Program-made: the position numbers and the translations under genes | The notes under the pieces: generated by a model | What the model saw: the letters and a program-made list of their open reading frames with translations, nothing else | What the model was told of the DNA's origin: nothing | Database searches by the model: none | From: Microbacterium natoriense | Lineage (GTDB): Bacteria; Actinomycetota; Actinomycetes; Actinomycetales; Microbacteriaceae | NCBI RefSeq assembly: GCF_030816295.1 | Contig: NZ_JAUSXV010000001.1 | Coordinates: 2,480,001 to 2,544,000, forward strand | Length of the DNA: 64,000 nucleotides | Direction of reading: 5' to 3' | Shown here: positions 1 through 8,051 of the stretch, in pieces | Numbering within the stretch: position 1 is the first letter of the stretch | Layout of the letters: each line of letters opens with the position of its first letter

Positions 1-178
1 CCACGTCGCGGCGGGGGATCCGTACGGCCAGGTCGTCGCCCAGCCTCCAGATCGCGTTGTCCCAGCCTTCGGCGACGAGACGCAGGGGCAGTTCGACGAG
101 ATCCGGTGCGGCGGCGTGCAGAAGCGCGCGGACATCGGACTCGGAAGCCGAGTGTTCGGCGGCGGGGGAGTCCGCCAT
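1..178 (-). CDS. Partial phosphotransferase-like protein (APH family), N-terminus only
   Basis: The first 59 residues are present; the rest runs off the window. The sequence starts ATG at 178 and contains the segment WDNAIWRLGDDLAVRIPRR, the glycine-poor beta-hairpin and strand typical of the N-lobe of aminoglycoside/macrolide phosphotransferase-like kinases (ATP binding, with the Arg/Lys-type nucleotide contact just downstream). It begins 2 bases after the stop of the MBL-fold gene, so the two are probably co-transcribed. Substrate cannot be inferred; many family members are not resistance enzymes. Confidence 0.7.
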   Translation of the reverse strand, partial: MADSPAAEHSASESDVRALLHAAAPDLVELPLRLVAEGWDNAIWRLGDDLAVRIPRRDV

Positions 179-180
179 TC

Positions 181-819
181 TCAGACGTCGAGCGATTCGC
201 CCGGCTCGAGCACGAAGAACTCGCCGCCGTTCTGCTCCGTCGCCCACTGGAGACGCTGTCGATGCATGGTCTTGCCTGCGATCGACAACGTCATGTCGTG
301 AGTCCCGAACGAACGACGTGGCTTGACGGCGAGCACGTAGTCCATGGCGTCGCCGATCTTGAGCCAGGGTGCGCCCAGCGGAGCGGCGAGCGTGCCGACC
401 TCGACCTCGTCGGGCAAAGCGTAGGAGTCGCCCGGATAATAGAACTCGTCGTTCACGAGCACGCCGACGTTCTCGATGACAGGGATCGACGAGTGGATCA
501 CCGCATGCAGGCCGCCGAAGAACCGCAGCGTGAACGCGCCGGCCTGCACCGTGTCACCGGGGGAGACGACGGTGATCTCGTGGCCTTCGGCCGCGCCGGC
601 CACCCCGGACGGCGCGTAGATCGGCGTGCCGGGTGCTGCTCGCAGGATGCGGTCGAGATGCTCAGGGGTCCAGTGGTCGGGATGCTCGTGCGTGATCACT
701 ACGGCGACGAGACCGCTGAGGTCGTCGATCGGCGATGTGAACGAACCCGGATCGATCAGCAGAGTGTCGCCTCCTTCGTCGATGCGGAGGGCGGCATGTT
801 CGAACTTCGTGACGCGCAT
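181..819 (-). CDS. MBL-fold metal-dependent hydrolase
   Basis: About 212 residues. The zinc-binding signature THEHPDHW lies near residue 44, followed by further His/Asp ligands (GLHAVIH, YPGDS, GTHDM), which marks a metallo-beta-lactamase-fold hydrolase of the UlaG/YycJ-like 'putative Zn-dependent hydrolase' type. I chose ATG 819 because the protein from MRVTKFEHAALRI onward matches the family start; an in-frame extension to 930 has no family character. AGGAG stands about 12 bases upstream. Substrate unknown. Followed by the APH-like gene, 2 bases away. Confidence 0.8.
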   Translation of the reverse strand: MRVTKFEHAALRIDEGGDTLLIDPGSFTSPIDDLSGLVAVVITHEHPDHWTPEHLDRILRAAPGTPIYAPSGVAGAAEGHEITVVSPGDTVQAGAFTLRFFGGLHAVIHSSIPVIENVGVLVNDEFYYPGDSYALPDEVEVGTLAAPLGAPWLKIGDAMDYVLAVKPRRSFGTHDMTLSIAGKTMHRQRLQWATEQNGGEFFVLEPGESLDV

Positions 820-972
820 GCGATGAGTCAACTCCTGATTCGCCGCAGGAGCAAACCCCGTCTGCTGCGCCACGCCCGGGATCCTGCGTCCGCCCGCGCC
901 GATTTGGCGAGGTGTGAAATCGCATGTCATACTTTATGAGTTGTCGCGGAACGGAAACGCTCTGCAAGACTT

Positions 973-1045
973 GGCCCCATCGTATAGCGGCCTAGTACGC
1001 CGCCCTCTCACGGCGGTAACGCGGGTTCGAATCCCGCTGGGGTCA
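973..1045 (+). tRNA. tRNA-Glu (anticodon CTC)
   Basis: A full cloverleaf can be drawn: 7-bp acceptor stem (GGCCCCA with TGGGGTC, one G-T pair), D-arm, anticodon stem CCGCC/GGCGG around loop CTCTCAC with anticodon CTC, and T-arm GCGGG-TTCGAAT-CCCGC. The CCA end is not encoded. Length 73. A strong hairpin follows directly. Confidence 0.95.
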
Positions 1046-1054
1046 CACAACACA

Positions 1055-1084
1055 CGAAAGCCCTCGGTTCGCCGAGGGCTTTCG
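1055..1084 (+). terminator. Intrinsic terminator after tRNA-Glu
   Basis: Perfect hairpin with arms CGAAAGCCCTCGG and CCGAGGGCTTTCG around a TTCG tetraloop. A-rich and T-rich arm ends let it act on both strands, ending tRNA-Glu transcription (+) and the lipoprotein gene (-). Confidence 0.85.
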
Positions 1085-1101
1085 TCGTCTCCGATGCGGT
1101 C

Positions 1102-1533
1102 TCAGGGCTCCCACTCGACGGCGACGGGTTCGAAGCGGAACGGCCCCGGGCACTGCCCGAACACGCCCTCCGGTTCCATCTCGATCGGAATCTCGTAGGT
1201 GCCGTCGACCAGGACCTCGCTCGACGTCGCGGCGACGACGCGAAGAGAGCGGATCTCTCCGGCGGCGATGCTGCCTGCCGGGATGTAGGGCGCTTCCTGA
1301 GGCACCTTCCAGTCGCCCGATGCGGCGACTGCGGCGGCGGGAGTGCATTCCTCGCCGAAGCAGGAGGCCACGGTCGCTGCCGGAGGAAGAACGGGCGCGA
1401 ACCTGATGACGGCGGGACCGTCGTAGCTGTAGCCCACGGCAGGGCAGGCGTTCACCGCGCACCCCGAGGCGGGCAGCAGCGCGGCAAGCACCAGAACGGG
1501 AGTCGTCCACCGTGCCTGCCGCCGTCGGTTCAT
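1102..1533 (-). CDS. Putative lipoprotein of unknown function
   Basis: 143 residues. A short basic N-terminus (MNRRRQAR), hydrophobic stretch and lipobox LPASGC near residue 25 predict a lipid-anchored exported protein. The mature part has several further cysteines (CPAVG, CFGEEC, GQCPG) that could form disulfides outside the cell, and a beta-rich composition. No family recognised. The start ATG follows a TAGCGT -10 box by 6 bases (1545-1540), so the mRNA is probably leaderless. Single-gene unit ended by the hairpin at 1055-1084. Confidence 0.75.
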   Translation of the reverse strand: MNRRRQARWTTPVLVLAALLPASGCAVNACPAVGYSYDGPAVIRFAPVLPPAATVASCFGEECTPAAAVAASGDWKVPQEAPYIPAGSIAAGEIRSLRVVAATSSEVLVDGTYEIPIEMEPEGVFGQCPGPFRFEPVAVEWEP

Positions 1534-1578
1534 GCCGACACGCTATCGCGCCCCGCCACAGGAGCGCACGGCGCCCAC

Positions 1579-1618
1579 CTCATCCGACGTGGAACGTTCT
1601 CATCCGACGTGGAACGTT
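1579..1618. repeat. Perfect 20-bp tandem duplication over a stop codon
   Basis: CTCATCCGACGTGGAACGTT occurs twice head to tail (1579-1598 and 1599-1618). The right-hand copy encodes the last residues (GTFHV) and stop of the minus-strand gene at 1600-2475; the left copy repeats that coding end as non-coding DNA. Looks like a recent slippage duplication. Confidence 0.95.
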
Positions 1619-2475
1619 CCGATCCGCGTCGTGCCGTCGCTCTCGAACACGGGGATGTCCCACCCGCTCGGATAGTCCCGTTCGCGCTCCTCCTGCCAGG
1701 CGAGCGCTTCCTCCGGATCCGACGGCTGAGATGCGTGCTCGGGGCTGAACGCGTTGAGCTCTCCGGATCGCGCGTAGCCGAGCACGGCTTCCCCCTCGGG
1801 TGAGACTCCGCTGACGAGAACCAGATCGGGCACGCCATCGGGCCCCCCGTCGAGACCGTAGGTCTGGCCGGCGGCGTTCCTCTTCAGATGCGTCGGCGTC
1901 ATGTTGAGGTACTGGAACGACACGGTCGCGGTCAGGCCGTCCGCCGGTGTGACGAAGAACGTTCCGGTGGTGTCGTCCAGCGGAAAGTCGTACCAGGTCG
2001 TGTCGCCGGGCCCGCCGATGTCGCCGCTGTTGAACGTGGCGCGAGGGTTGTTGCCGTCGGCATCCGTTCCCCAGCTGATGGAGCCGGGCGTCAACGCGGT
2101 GACGGTGACGCGGACATGCGTCACGCCGTCGGGCCGTGCTGCGAGCGGATACTCGGTCGGGGCCGCGACCGAGAGCGCGGAGGGTGCGCCGATGAGCGAG
2201 ATCAGCGGCGCTCCGGGCGTCGTTCCCGGTGGTGCCTCGAGGGCCTCAGGGAGATCCGGCTGAGGGTGACTGCTCGGCTGGGCGATGGTGGGCGTGACGA
2301 AGCCGCCCGTCGCCGCGAAAGCTGCTGTCGAGGCGCCCGCACCCGTGAGGATGCCGACCAGCAGCAACCCGGCGACCAGCCCCGGGCGGGTTCGCCTCGG
2401 CGCCGACGCGGCCACGTCCTCGATCAGCAGCAGCCTGATCGCGGCCGATCGGTCGGCGTCGAACTGTGCGCTCAT
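1600..2475 (-). CDS. Single-pass membrane protein, partner of ECF sigma factor
   Basis: 291 residues. Cytoplasmic N-terminus of about 30 residues, one transmembrane segment (GLVAGLLLVGILTGAGAS, about 33-50), then a large extracytoplasmic, Pro/Gly/Asp-rich beta-type domain. Its ATG overlaps the stop of the sigma gene (ATGA), so translation is coupled. Position and topology suggest an anti-sigma-like or sigma-controlled surface protein, but I see no zinc-finger (HxxxCxxC) anti-sigma motif. The last codons lie in a 20-bp tandem duplication. Function unknown. Confidence 0.7.
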   Translation of the reverse strand: MSAQFDADRSAAIRLLLIEDVAASAPRRTRPGLVAGLLLVGILTGAGASTAAFAATGGFVTPTIAQPSSHPQPDLPEALEAPPGTTPGAPLISLIGAPSALSVAAPTEYPLAARPDGVTHVRVTVTALTPGSISWGTDADGNNPRATFNSGDIGGPGDTTWYDFPLDDTTGTFFVTPADGLTATVSFQYLNMTPTHLKRNAAGQTYGLDGGPDGVPDLVLVSGVSPEGEAVLGYARSGELNAFSPEHASQPSDPEEALAWQEERERDYPSGWDIPVFESDGTTRIGTFHVG

Positions 2476-3056
2476 GTGATCTCTCCTTCCAGGATCGGCG
2501 CGGATTCCGCGGTCTTCACGGGTTCCGCCACGTCGGAGATACGTCTTCGGAGACGGGACAGGCGCATCTTCGCGGCGGACTCGCCGATGCCCAGAGCCAG
2601 TGCGGCTTCTCGGACGGTGAGCCCGTCGAGCACGGTCAATGCGAGCAGGACGCGGTCGTCGGGGCGTGCGGCGTCGAGCACCTCGCGCACAGCTCGCGTC
2701 AGCGGCGTCCCGTCGGCCACGAGGTCGGCCGGGTCGGGAGCGTGCTCCGCCGCCGGGACCCGGGAGAGCAGCGCTCGGTGCCGTCGCCTCGCCCGCGCGG
2801 CGTTGCGATGCACGTTGTGCGCGGTCACGAGCAACCAGGGCAGGAGCGAGGCGTCGACGAATCGCACCTGGCGACGCCTGCGCCACAGCTCGAGGAAGGT
2901 CATTGCGGACAGATCCTCGGCGTCCGTCGGCTCACTCCGAAGGGAGATCAGTGCGCGGAACACACGATCGCGGTGCCGATCCCAGATCAGGGCGAAGGCG
3001 CGGGCGTCGCCGTCCAGCACACGCCGCCAGATCTCCTCGTCGCTCGACTGCTCCAT
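2472..3056 (-). CDS. ECF-family RNA polymerase sigma factor
   Basis: 194 residues, normal for the family. Region 2 spans about 12-80 (IWDRHRDRVFRALISL, then DAEDLSAMTFLELWRRR, the -10 recognition helix), and region 4 about 125-180 (LDGLTVREAALALGIGESAAKMRLSRLRR, helix-turn-helix for the -35). Directs RNA polymerase to a small regulon, probably in answer to an envelope signal through the coupled downstream membrane protein. The upstream acyltransferase gene ends 30 bases before, so it may be in the same transcript. Confidence 0.9.
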   Translation of the reverse strand: MEQSSDEEIWRRVLDGDARAFALIWDRHRDRVFRALISLRSEPTDAEDLSAMTFLELWRRRRQVRFVDASLLPWLLVTAHNVHRNAARARRRHRALLSRVPAAEHAPDPADLVADGTPLTRAVREVLDAARPDDRVLLALTVLDGLTVREAALALGIGESAAKMRLSRLRRRISDVAEPVKTAESAPILEGEIT

Positions 3057-3086
3057 ATCAGGGAATGTCCGGACCGCCCGAGAAGG

Positions 3087-4400
3087 TCACATCTTCTTCG
3101 ATCCGGTCAGCCACAGCGAGGCGAGGGTGCAGACGAGCGCGATGAGGGCGAGCGGGAAATCGAGCCCGTATGCCGTGATCGCGATCGTCGGGGCGATGAA
3201 CAGGACGACGGCCGCTGACGTCGCGGTGGTCGACGAGAAGCGTTGGATGCCCCGCTTTGGCGCCGTCTCGAAGCGCACCAGCCACAGAGACAGCACCCAG
3301 ACCGTCGCGAGCACGAGCAGGAGGAACAGCGGTCTCGTCCACCACCACGTGGCGCTCCCCGGGGCGGGCAAAGGCCATGGCAGCATCAACTCGATGCCGA
3401 TGAGCACCATGATCACTGGCAGGTGCCACAGGTAGATCGTCATCAGCCGGGAGCCGATCACGAACACCGCGCCCTGCGCGCTCCGGGTGCGCATAAGTGC
3501 TGCGAGGGGACGGTGCAGCAGGGTGAGAGCGGATGCCTGCACCACCGCCAGCACGGCCATCGTCGCGGTCGGCGGCCACTGATTGCCCAGCATGCTCCAC
3601 GAATAGCCGCCGAGGGAGACCTGCCCCCACAGCACCAGATAGCCCGCAGCGACGAGTCCGACGAGTTGCGACCACGTCCGTTTCGCGAACCAGCCGTCGA
3701 AGAGGAAGAATCCGACCTGCTGAGCGAACAGCCAGACGAAGGCGATGTTGGGGATGCCGAACAGCTCCTGCCCGAGGCCGTAGCCGGTGGACGGCACGGC
3801 GTCGATCCCGAGCACGCTCCCGACGAACAAGAACCGGAAAGCGTCGACGGCGACCGCGGCAGCGAACAGCCAGAGCAGCACCCAGCCGCGGTATCGCGCG
3901 TGCAGGCGCATCATCAGCGGCGCAGCCGCCTGCACGATCATGTAGGCGGCGAGGAACCAGAGCGGCGACCCCACGCCGATCGAGACAGTGTCGACGAACG
4001 CGGGGTCGAGACGGAGGAGACGGCAGACGCCGAGCGCCAGCGTGAAGAACGCGAACAGTGGCAACGCGGGGCGTGCGAGCCGAGCGAGGCGCACCCGCAC
4101 GAAGGCGTCTGCAGAGTCTCCGCGAGCGACGGTGGAACGCCAGCCTGCTCGGGCGGCGTAGCCGCCCACGACGAAGAACAACGGCATGATGTTGGCGAAC
4201 CACGTCGCAGCGGTGAACCACGGCTGCGATTCCACCGTCCGTTCGATGAGCAGTGATCCGTCAGCGGCGCGGCCGACTCCCGTGAACAGAATGTGCACGA
4301 ACACGACCAGGACGACGCATGCGACGCGAGCGAGATCGAGGGTGAGGTCGCGGTCCGCGGGTGCAGATCGGGGCTTCGAGGAGAGGGCGGCGCTGCTCAT
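3087..4400 (-). CDS. Acyltransferase 3 family integral membrane protein
   Basis: About 437 residues with roughly ten hydrophobic segments. The N-terminal segment RDLTLDLARVACVVLVVFVH carries the family pattern (D-x-x-R-x-x-A...H) of acyltransferase 3 / OafA-type enzymes that O-acylate cell-surface glycans or lipids. Start chosen at ATG 4400: a TAGAGT -10 box ends 7 bases upstream (4413-4408), and the 14-residue extension to 4442 has no ribosome site. Substrate unknown. Lies just upstream of an ECF sigma gene. Confidence 0.82.
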   Translation of the reverse strand: MSSAALSSKPRSAPADRDLTLDLARVACVVLVVFVHILFTGVGRAADGSLLIERTVESQPWFTAATWFANIMPLFFVVGGYAARAGWRSTVARGDSADAFVRVRLARLARPALPLFAFFTLALGVCRLLRLDPAFVDTVSIGVGSPLWFLAAYMIVQAAAPLMMRLHARYRGWVLLWLFAAAVAVDAFRFLFVGSVLGIDAVPSTGYGLGQELFGIPNIAFVWLFAQQVGFFLFDGWFAKRTWSQLVGLVAAGYLVLWGQVSLGGYSWSMLGNQWPPTATMAVLAVVQASALTLLHRPLAALMRTRSAQGAVFVIGSRLMTIYLWHLPVIMVLIGIELMLPWPLPAPGSATWWWTRPLFLLLVLATVWVLSLWLVRFETAPKRGIQRFSSTTATSAAVVLFIAPTIAITAYGLDFPLALIALVCTLASLWLTGSKKM

Positions 4401-4461
4401 GCCGATCACTCTAGTGACGCCATCCGCCCGCTCCGGCTCCATCGCACGCAGAAGAGGGAGA

Positions 4462-5694
4462 CTACGTACGGAGAGCCATCGCGCGGAACATCGGGTTGCG
4501 CAGGGGGAGCACCATCAGCGCCATCATCGCGCCGCCGAAGATCGCGAACGGAACCCACAGAGCGGTGGCGGTCGCCAGCGCTCCGAACGCCGCCATCGCG
4601 AGCGGCATCAGACAGTCGTCGCCGAGACGGGTGAGGGATCCCATGCGCCCCAGATAGGCGGTGTCGACCGTGGCCGAGAACGTGGCGCTCAGCAGCACGG
4701 ACGCGAATCCGGCCGTGCAGCCGATCACGAACGCTGACGCGGCCACCGTCCAGATCGGGCCGACGCCGAGGGCGACGATCGCCGCCCCCTGCACGACGAG
4801 TGCCCGGAAGCCGCCCATCGCCTCGTGCCGTGGTCGCCAGCGGGCCACGCACACCGCGCCGAGTGCGGCGCCGAGACCCAGCAGCGCTTCGAACAGCCCG
4901 ACCGCCTGCGCTCCCCAGCCCTCGTCGTGCGCACGCAGCGCGAGTCCGATGCCGACGGCGGGGCCGACGGCGAGGTTGAGCCCGGACAGAGCGATCACGA
5001 GTGTCCGCGTCGTCGGCTCCTCTCGCAGGTGCGCGAACCCTCGTCCGATGCCGCGCAGCGTCGACTCCTTCGGGGCCCTCGCGAGGACGAACCGCGGGCG
5101 CAGCCAGATGGCGATGAACGCGACGACCACGACGAAGGTCAGTGCGTTCGCAGAGGCGCTTCCGCTCAGGCCCAGATACGCCACGAGCACGCCGCCTGCG
5201 GCCGATCCCGCCATGGTTCCCAGCCGGGACGCGGTCTGTGCGACGGCGCCGTAGGAGGGAAGGTCGGACGCCCTCACGAGCTGCCGGGCGATCGTGCCCG
5301 CCGAGGGCTCGTAGAAGGCGTCGCACACGCCGAACGCGACCGCGGCCACGAGCAGCACGATCACGCTGGGCGGAGCGGCCAGCACCCATAGGGCCACGCC
5401 GATCAGCACGCAGATGCGCAGCACGTTGAACAGCAGCATGATCCGCCGCGGATCGGCTCGATCCGCGATCACGCCGCCCCACAGCAGCACGATCGCTCGT
5501 GGCACGGTGCCGGCGGCGACGATGAGCCCCGCGACGGCGGGGGAGGCGATCTGCACGGCCGTCCAGGCGAGAGCGATCGTCCAGAGGGCGTCGCCGGCAT
5601 CGGAGAGGGCCTTCACGGCGATCCAGGCGTGCACGCGCACGTCCCGTCGGAAGACGGGAGGCTCGGTGATCAGGGTGGGTTCGGTGACGGCCAT
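4462..5694 (-). CDS. MFS transporter (probable efflux)
   Basis: About 410 residues and twelve predicted membrane segments; the motif-A-like loop GGVIADRADPRRIMLL lies between TM2 and TM3, as in major facilitator superfamily exporters of the enterobactin/multidrug type. The start ATG overlaps the stop of the ArsR-type regulator by one base (TGATG), so the two are translationally coupled and the regulator probably controls the pump. Substrate unknown. An N-terminal extension to 5778 is out: it overlaps the regulator and is Arg-rich without family likeness. Confidence 0.87.
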   Translation of the reverse strand: MAVTEPTLITEPPVFRRDVRVHAWIAVKALSDAGDALWTIALAWTAVQIASPAVAGLIVAAGTVPRAIVLLWGGVIADRADPRRIMLLFNVLRICVLIGVALWVLAAPPSVIVLLVAAVAFGVCDAFYEPSAGTIARQLVRASDLPSYGAVAQTASRLGTMAGSAAGGVLVAYLGLSGSASANALTFVVVVAFIAIWLRPRFVLARAPKESTLRGIGRGFAHLREEPTTRTLVIALSGLNLAVGPAVGIGLALRAHDEGWGAQAVGLFEALLGLGAALGAVCVARWRPRHEAMGGFRALVVQGAAIVALGVGPIWTVAASAFVIGCTAGFASVLLSATFSATVDTAYLGRMGSLTRLGDDCLMPLAMAAFGALATATALWVPFAIFGGAMMALMVLPLRNPMFRAMALRT

Positions 5695-6242
5695 CACGGC
5701 TCCGAAGGGAACGCGTGGGCGAAGAAGAAGACGGGCGCGCGTTCGGTCCCGTCTTCGGCGTCGATGGACGCGTTCCACTCGTTCAGCGTCGTGAGCAGAC
5801 GTGCCGAGAGGTCGCGCAGTTCATCTGGCGACGCCCAGGCCGCGGTCTCGGTGTTGAACGCGTCGTAGTCGGAGTACGGGGAGTCGCTGCTGCGTCGATG
5901 CCAGCGCTGGAGCCGCTCGATCTGCATGCGGATGCCCTGGCGCTGCGCCTCTCGGGCGAGCAGGGCATCTGCGGGGGAGTCGGCGAAGTCGTCGGTCGAC
6001 CAGGTCATGCCGCGGCGAGCGAGGCGCCACCAACTGGTGCGCCGGTCGCCGTTCGGATCCTCGACGCGCTCGACGACACCGGGACGTTCGAGCATCCGCA
6101 GGTGGTGGCTGACGCTGCCGACCTGGCTGTCGAGGGCGCGTGCGAGGGCACCCACCTGCGTCGTGCCGTACAGGTGCAGGTAGTCGACGATCCGCCGTCT
6201 CAGCGGGTGGTGGATCGCGGTGATCAAAGAGATGTCTTCCAC
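5694..6242 (-). CDS. ArsR-type winged-helix transcriptional regulator
   Basis: 182 residues, GTG start. The N-terminal half is a winged helix (HPLRRRIVDYLHLYGTTQVG, recognition helix about SQVGSVSHHLRMLERPG, wing VVERVEDPNGDRR); the C-terminal half is an alpha-helical effector or dimer region, longer than in classic metal-sensing ArsR and without a CxC metal motif, so it fits the HTH_20/PadR-like 'drug-type' group. Coupled to a downstream MFS gene. A perfect inverted repeat overlapping its -35 box suggests autorepression. Confidence 0.85.
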   Translation of the reverse strand: MEDISLITAIHHPLRRRIVDYLHLYGTTQVGALARALDSQVGSVSHHLRMLERPGVVERVEDPNGDRRTSWWRLARRGMTWSTDDFADSPADALLAREAQRQGIRMQIERLQRWHRRSSDSPYSDYDAFNTETAAWASPDELRDLSARLLTTLNEWNASIDAEDGTERAPVFFFAHAFPSEP

Positions 6243-6250
6243 GGGAGTAC

Positions 6251-6289
6251 ACGCTAGAAGCGATTCCCTTATTGGACAAGAGTTCTTGT
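6251..6289 (-). promoter_or_regulatory. Promoter and candidate operator of the ArsR-MFS operon
   Basis: Reading the minus strand: -35 TTGTCC (6279-6274), 17-base spacer, -10 TAGCGT (6256-6251), with the GTG start 8 bases further, giving a nearly leaderless transcript. The inverted repeat ACAAGA-GT-TCTTGT (6276-6289, plus-strand reading) overlaps the -35 box, the expected place for a repressor dimer. Confidence 0.6.
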
Positions 6290-6307
6290 ATACCCCGGAA
6301 AATCAAC

Positions 6308-6347
6308 GAAAGAGCCCGCCCCGAGTGCATCGGGACGGGCTCTTTCG
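6308..6347. terminator. Intrinsic terminator (minus-strand sigma/DUF4349 operon)
   Basis: Hairpin GAAAGAGCCCGCCCCGA / TCGGGACGGGCTCTTTC with one mismatch and a 5-base loop, lying just past the stop of the DUF4349 gene. The A/T-rich arm ends suit either direction; it separates this operon from the ArsR promoter. Confidence 0.85.
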
Positions 6348-6353
6348 GTGCGA

Positions 6354-7436
6354 TCAGATCTCTTGCGACGCCTTCGCTGCGTGTCGGATGCGACGGGAGC
6401 GCCGGATCAGCCAGATCACGAGGACGATGACGGCGACCACGGCTGCCCACGGGATGATGAAGCCGAGGGCGATCACGAGGGCGTTCAACGAGACGATCAG
6501 GCCCTGCCATCCGGCAGCGAGCCCGTCGCCGAACCCCGCGGGATCGGCACTCGGCGCGTCCGCGCTCGACAGCTGCACCTGCAAAGTCGACATGGAGACC
6601 TGATCTTCGAGCGCGCTGAGCTGCTGCTGGTACGACTGCAGCTCGGCCTGGCGATCGGTCAGAGCGACTTCCGCCTCGATCAGCTCCGACACCGAGCCCG
6701 ATTGTGCCATCAGCTCGGTCAGTCGCTGGACCGAGGCGGTGAGGGCGTCGACGCGCGCCTTCAGGTCGATCGACGTCGAAGTCACGTCCTGCCGGGCGAT
6801 GGAGGAGGAGAGGACGTCGCCGGTCTCGGTGAGCCCGTCGATCACCGCGGGAAGATCGGATGCCGGAACGCGGACGCTGATCCAGCCGTAGCCGCTGTCT
6901 GTGGCGACGCGATCGCCGGTGTCATACACCGACGCGCTCTTTCCGATATCGGTGCTCTCCGCGAAGCCGCCATGGGCCTCGGCGAGTGCGGTGATCTCGG
7001 CCACCGCATCCGCGACGTCGTCGACCTCGACGGTCGCGTTCGCCGTCGAGATGATCTCGCGATCCGTTCCAGCATCCGCGCTCTGGAGAGCACTGTCGGA
7101 CGCCGCCCCCGGTGCGATCTCCGTGCTCTCAGCGGCACCTCGGTCGCTCATCTCCGGCGCGGAGCCGTCCACTGCCGACGGGGCGCCGCCCACGGCCGTG
7201 TACGAGCCCGATCCACCAATAGAGGACAGGATCGGCGGAGTCACCAGCACGCCGACGACGAACGCCGCAGCGATGCCGGCGCCCGTCAGCCAGCCGCGTC
7301 GCCGCGCGCGGGCGCGTTCGGCGACTCTGGCCGGGGGCCGTTCGCTGTCGATCTCGTCGAACACGGCCGATTCGATGCGGGCGATCGCGGCGTCCGACAG
7401 GTCGGGGAGTTCTGGGGTGGGGGTCTTGTCGGTCAT
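6354..7436 (-). CDS. DUF4349 domain membrane protein, sigma-factor partner
   Basis: 360 residues. Order: cytoplasmic N-terminus about 1-60; one TM segment (GAGIAAAFVVGVLVTPPILSS); extracytoplasmic DUF4349 domain (about 140-300) with the typical features REIISTANATVEVDD, YGWISVRVPASD and a coiled-coil Gln/Glu/Leu stretch (ALTDRQAELQSYQQQLSALE); C-terminal TM (GFIIPWAAVVAVIVLVIWLI) and a basic tail. The family is often a lipoprotein or membrane protein of unknown role. Start ATG 7436 overlaps the sigma stop (ATGA). It could be the sensor/anti-sigma of the unit; that is inference. Confidence 0.8.
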   Translation of the reverse strand: MTDKTPTPELPDLSDAAIARIESAVFDEIDSERPPARVAERARARRRGWLTGAGIAAAFVVGVLVTPPILSSIGGSGSYTAVGGAPSAVDGSAPEMSDRGAAESTEIAPGAASDSALQSADAGTDREIISTANATVEVDDVADAVAEITALAEAHGGFAESTDIGKSASVYDTGDRVATDSGYGWISVRVPASDLPAVIDGLTETGDVLSSSIARQDVTSTSIDLKARVDALTASVQRLTELMAQSGSVSELIEAEVALTDRQAELQSYQQQLSALEDQVSMSTLQVQLSSADAPSADPAGFGDGLAAGWQGLIVSLNALVIALGFIIPWAAVVAVIVLVIWLIRRSRRIRHAAKASQEI

Positions 7437-7990
7437 GCCTCGCTCGCTTCCTTGACGGCACCGCGCAAGCGGGTGCGCACTCGAGAGAGACGGTTCCGAA
7501 CGACGGCGTGGCTGATGCCGAGTTCCTCTGCGGCCGCCTGATACGCGTAGCCCTCCGCGGCGCACAGCCGGAAGATCTCGCGATCGAGTGCGGTCATGGT
7601 GCCCACTTCGGCGGCGATACGCTCGGCGAGGTCTGTCGTGATGACCTGCTCCTCGACGCTGATCGTCGACGGGATAGTCTCGTCGGCGGCATCCGCTGTG
7701 TTCGCCTGATCGCGCCTGCGCTGGCGAAGCCGATTGGCCGCCTGGAAGCGGCAGATCGTCGCCAGCCACGGCAGGATCGACTCACCCTGCAGCTCGAAAC
7801 CGCGCAGCTTGCGCCATGCGGCGACGAAGGTCTCCTGCGTCACATCCTCGGCGTCGGGGGCGGACCCCAGGATGCCGTGGGCGATCCAGTAGACCGGCCG
7901 GACGTATGCGCGGTACAGCTCGCGGAAGGCACTCTCGTCGCCTGCCGCGGCCTTGGCCGCCCATTTCTGATCACTCGTCTGTGCGGGCAT
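7433..7990 (-). CDS. ECF-family RNA polymerase sigma factor
   Basis: 185 residues. Region 2 (about 20-90) includes FRELYRAYVRPVYWIAHGIL and the DAEDVTQETFVAAWRKL helix; region 4 (about 120-175) includes LDREIFRLCAAEGYAYQAAAEELGI... RNRLSRVRTRLR. Preceded by GAACGGAAG as a ribosome site. Translationally coupled to the DUF4349 membrane protein, which makes a two-gene signalling unit of the same design as the ones at 2.5 and 42.7 kb. Confidence 0.9.
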   Translation of the reverse strand: MPAQTSDQKWAAKAAAGDESAFRELYRAYVRPVYWIAHGILGSAPDAEDVTQETFVAAWRKLRGFELQGESILPWLATICRFQAANRLRQRRRDQANTADAADETIPSTISVEEQVITTDLAERIAAEVGTMTALDREIFRLCAAEGYAYQAAAEELGISHAVVRNRLSRVRTRLRGAVKEASEA

Positions 7991-8051
7991 CGTTCTTCCG
8001 TTCGGTGTCTCTCACCCGGAAAGTGTCGACGGACGACTGATCGTCTCAGAA

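Noticed and set aside
1888..3435. Plus-strand open frame opposite the sigma factor unit
   Set aside because: Antisense shadow of the sigma, its partner and the acyltransferase end.
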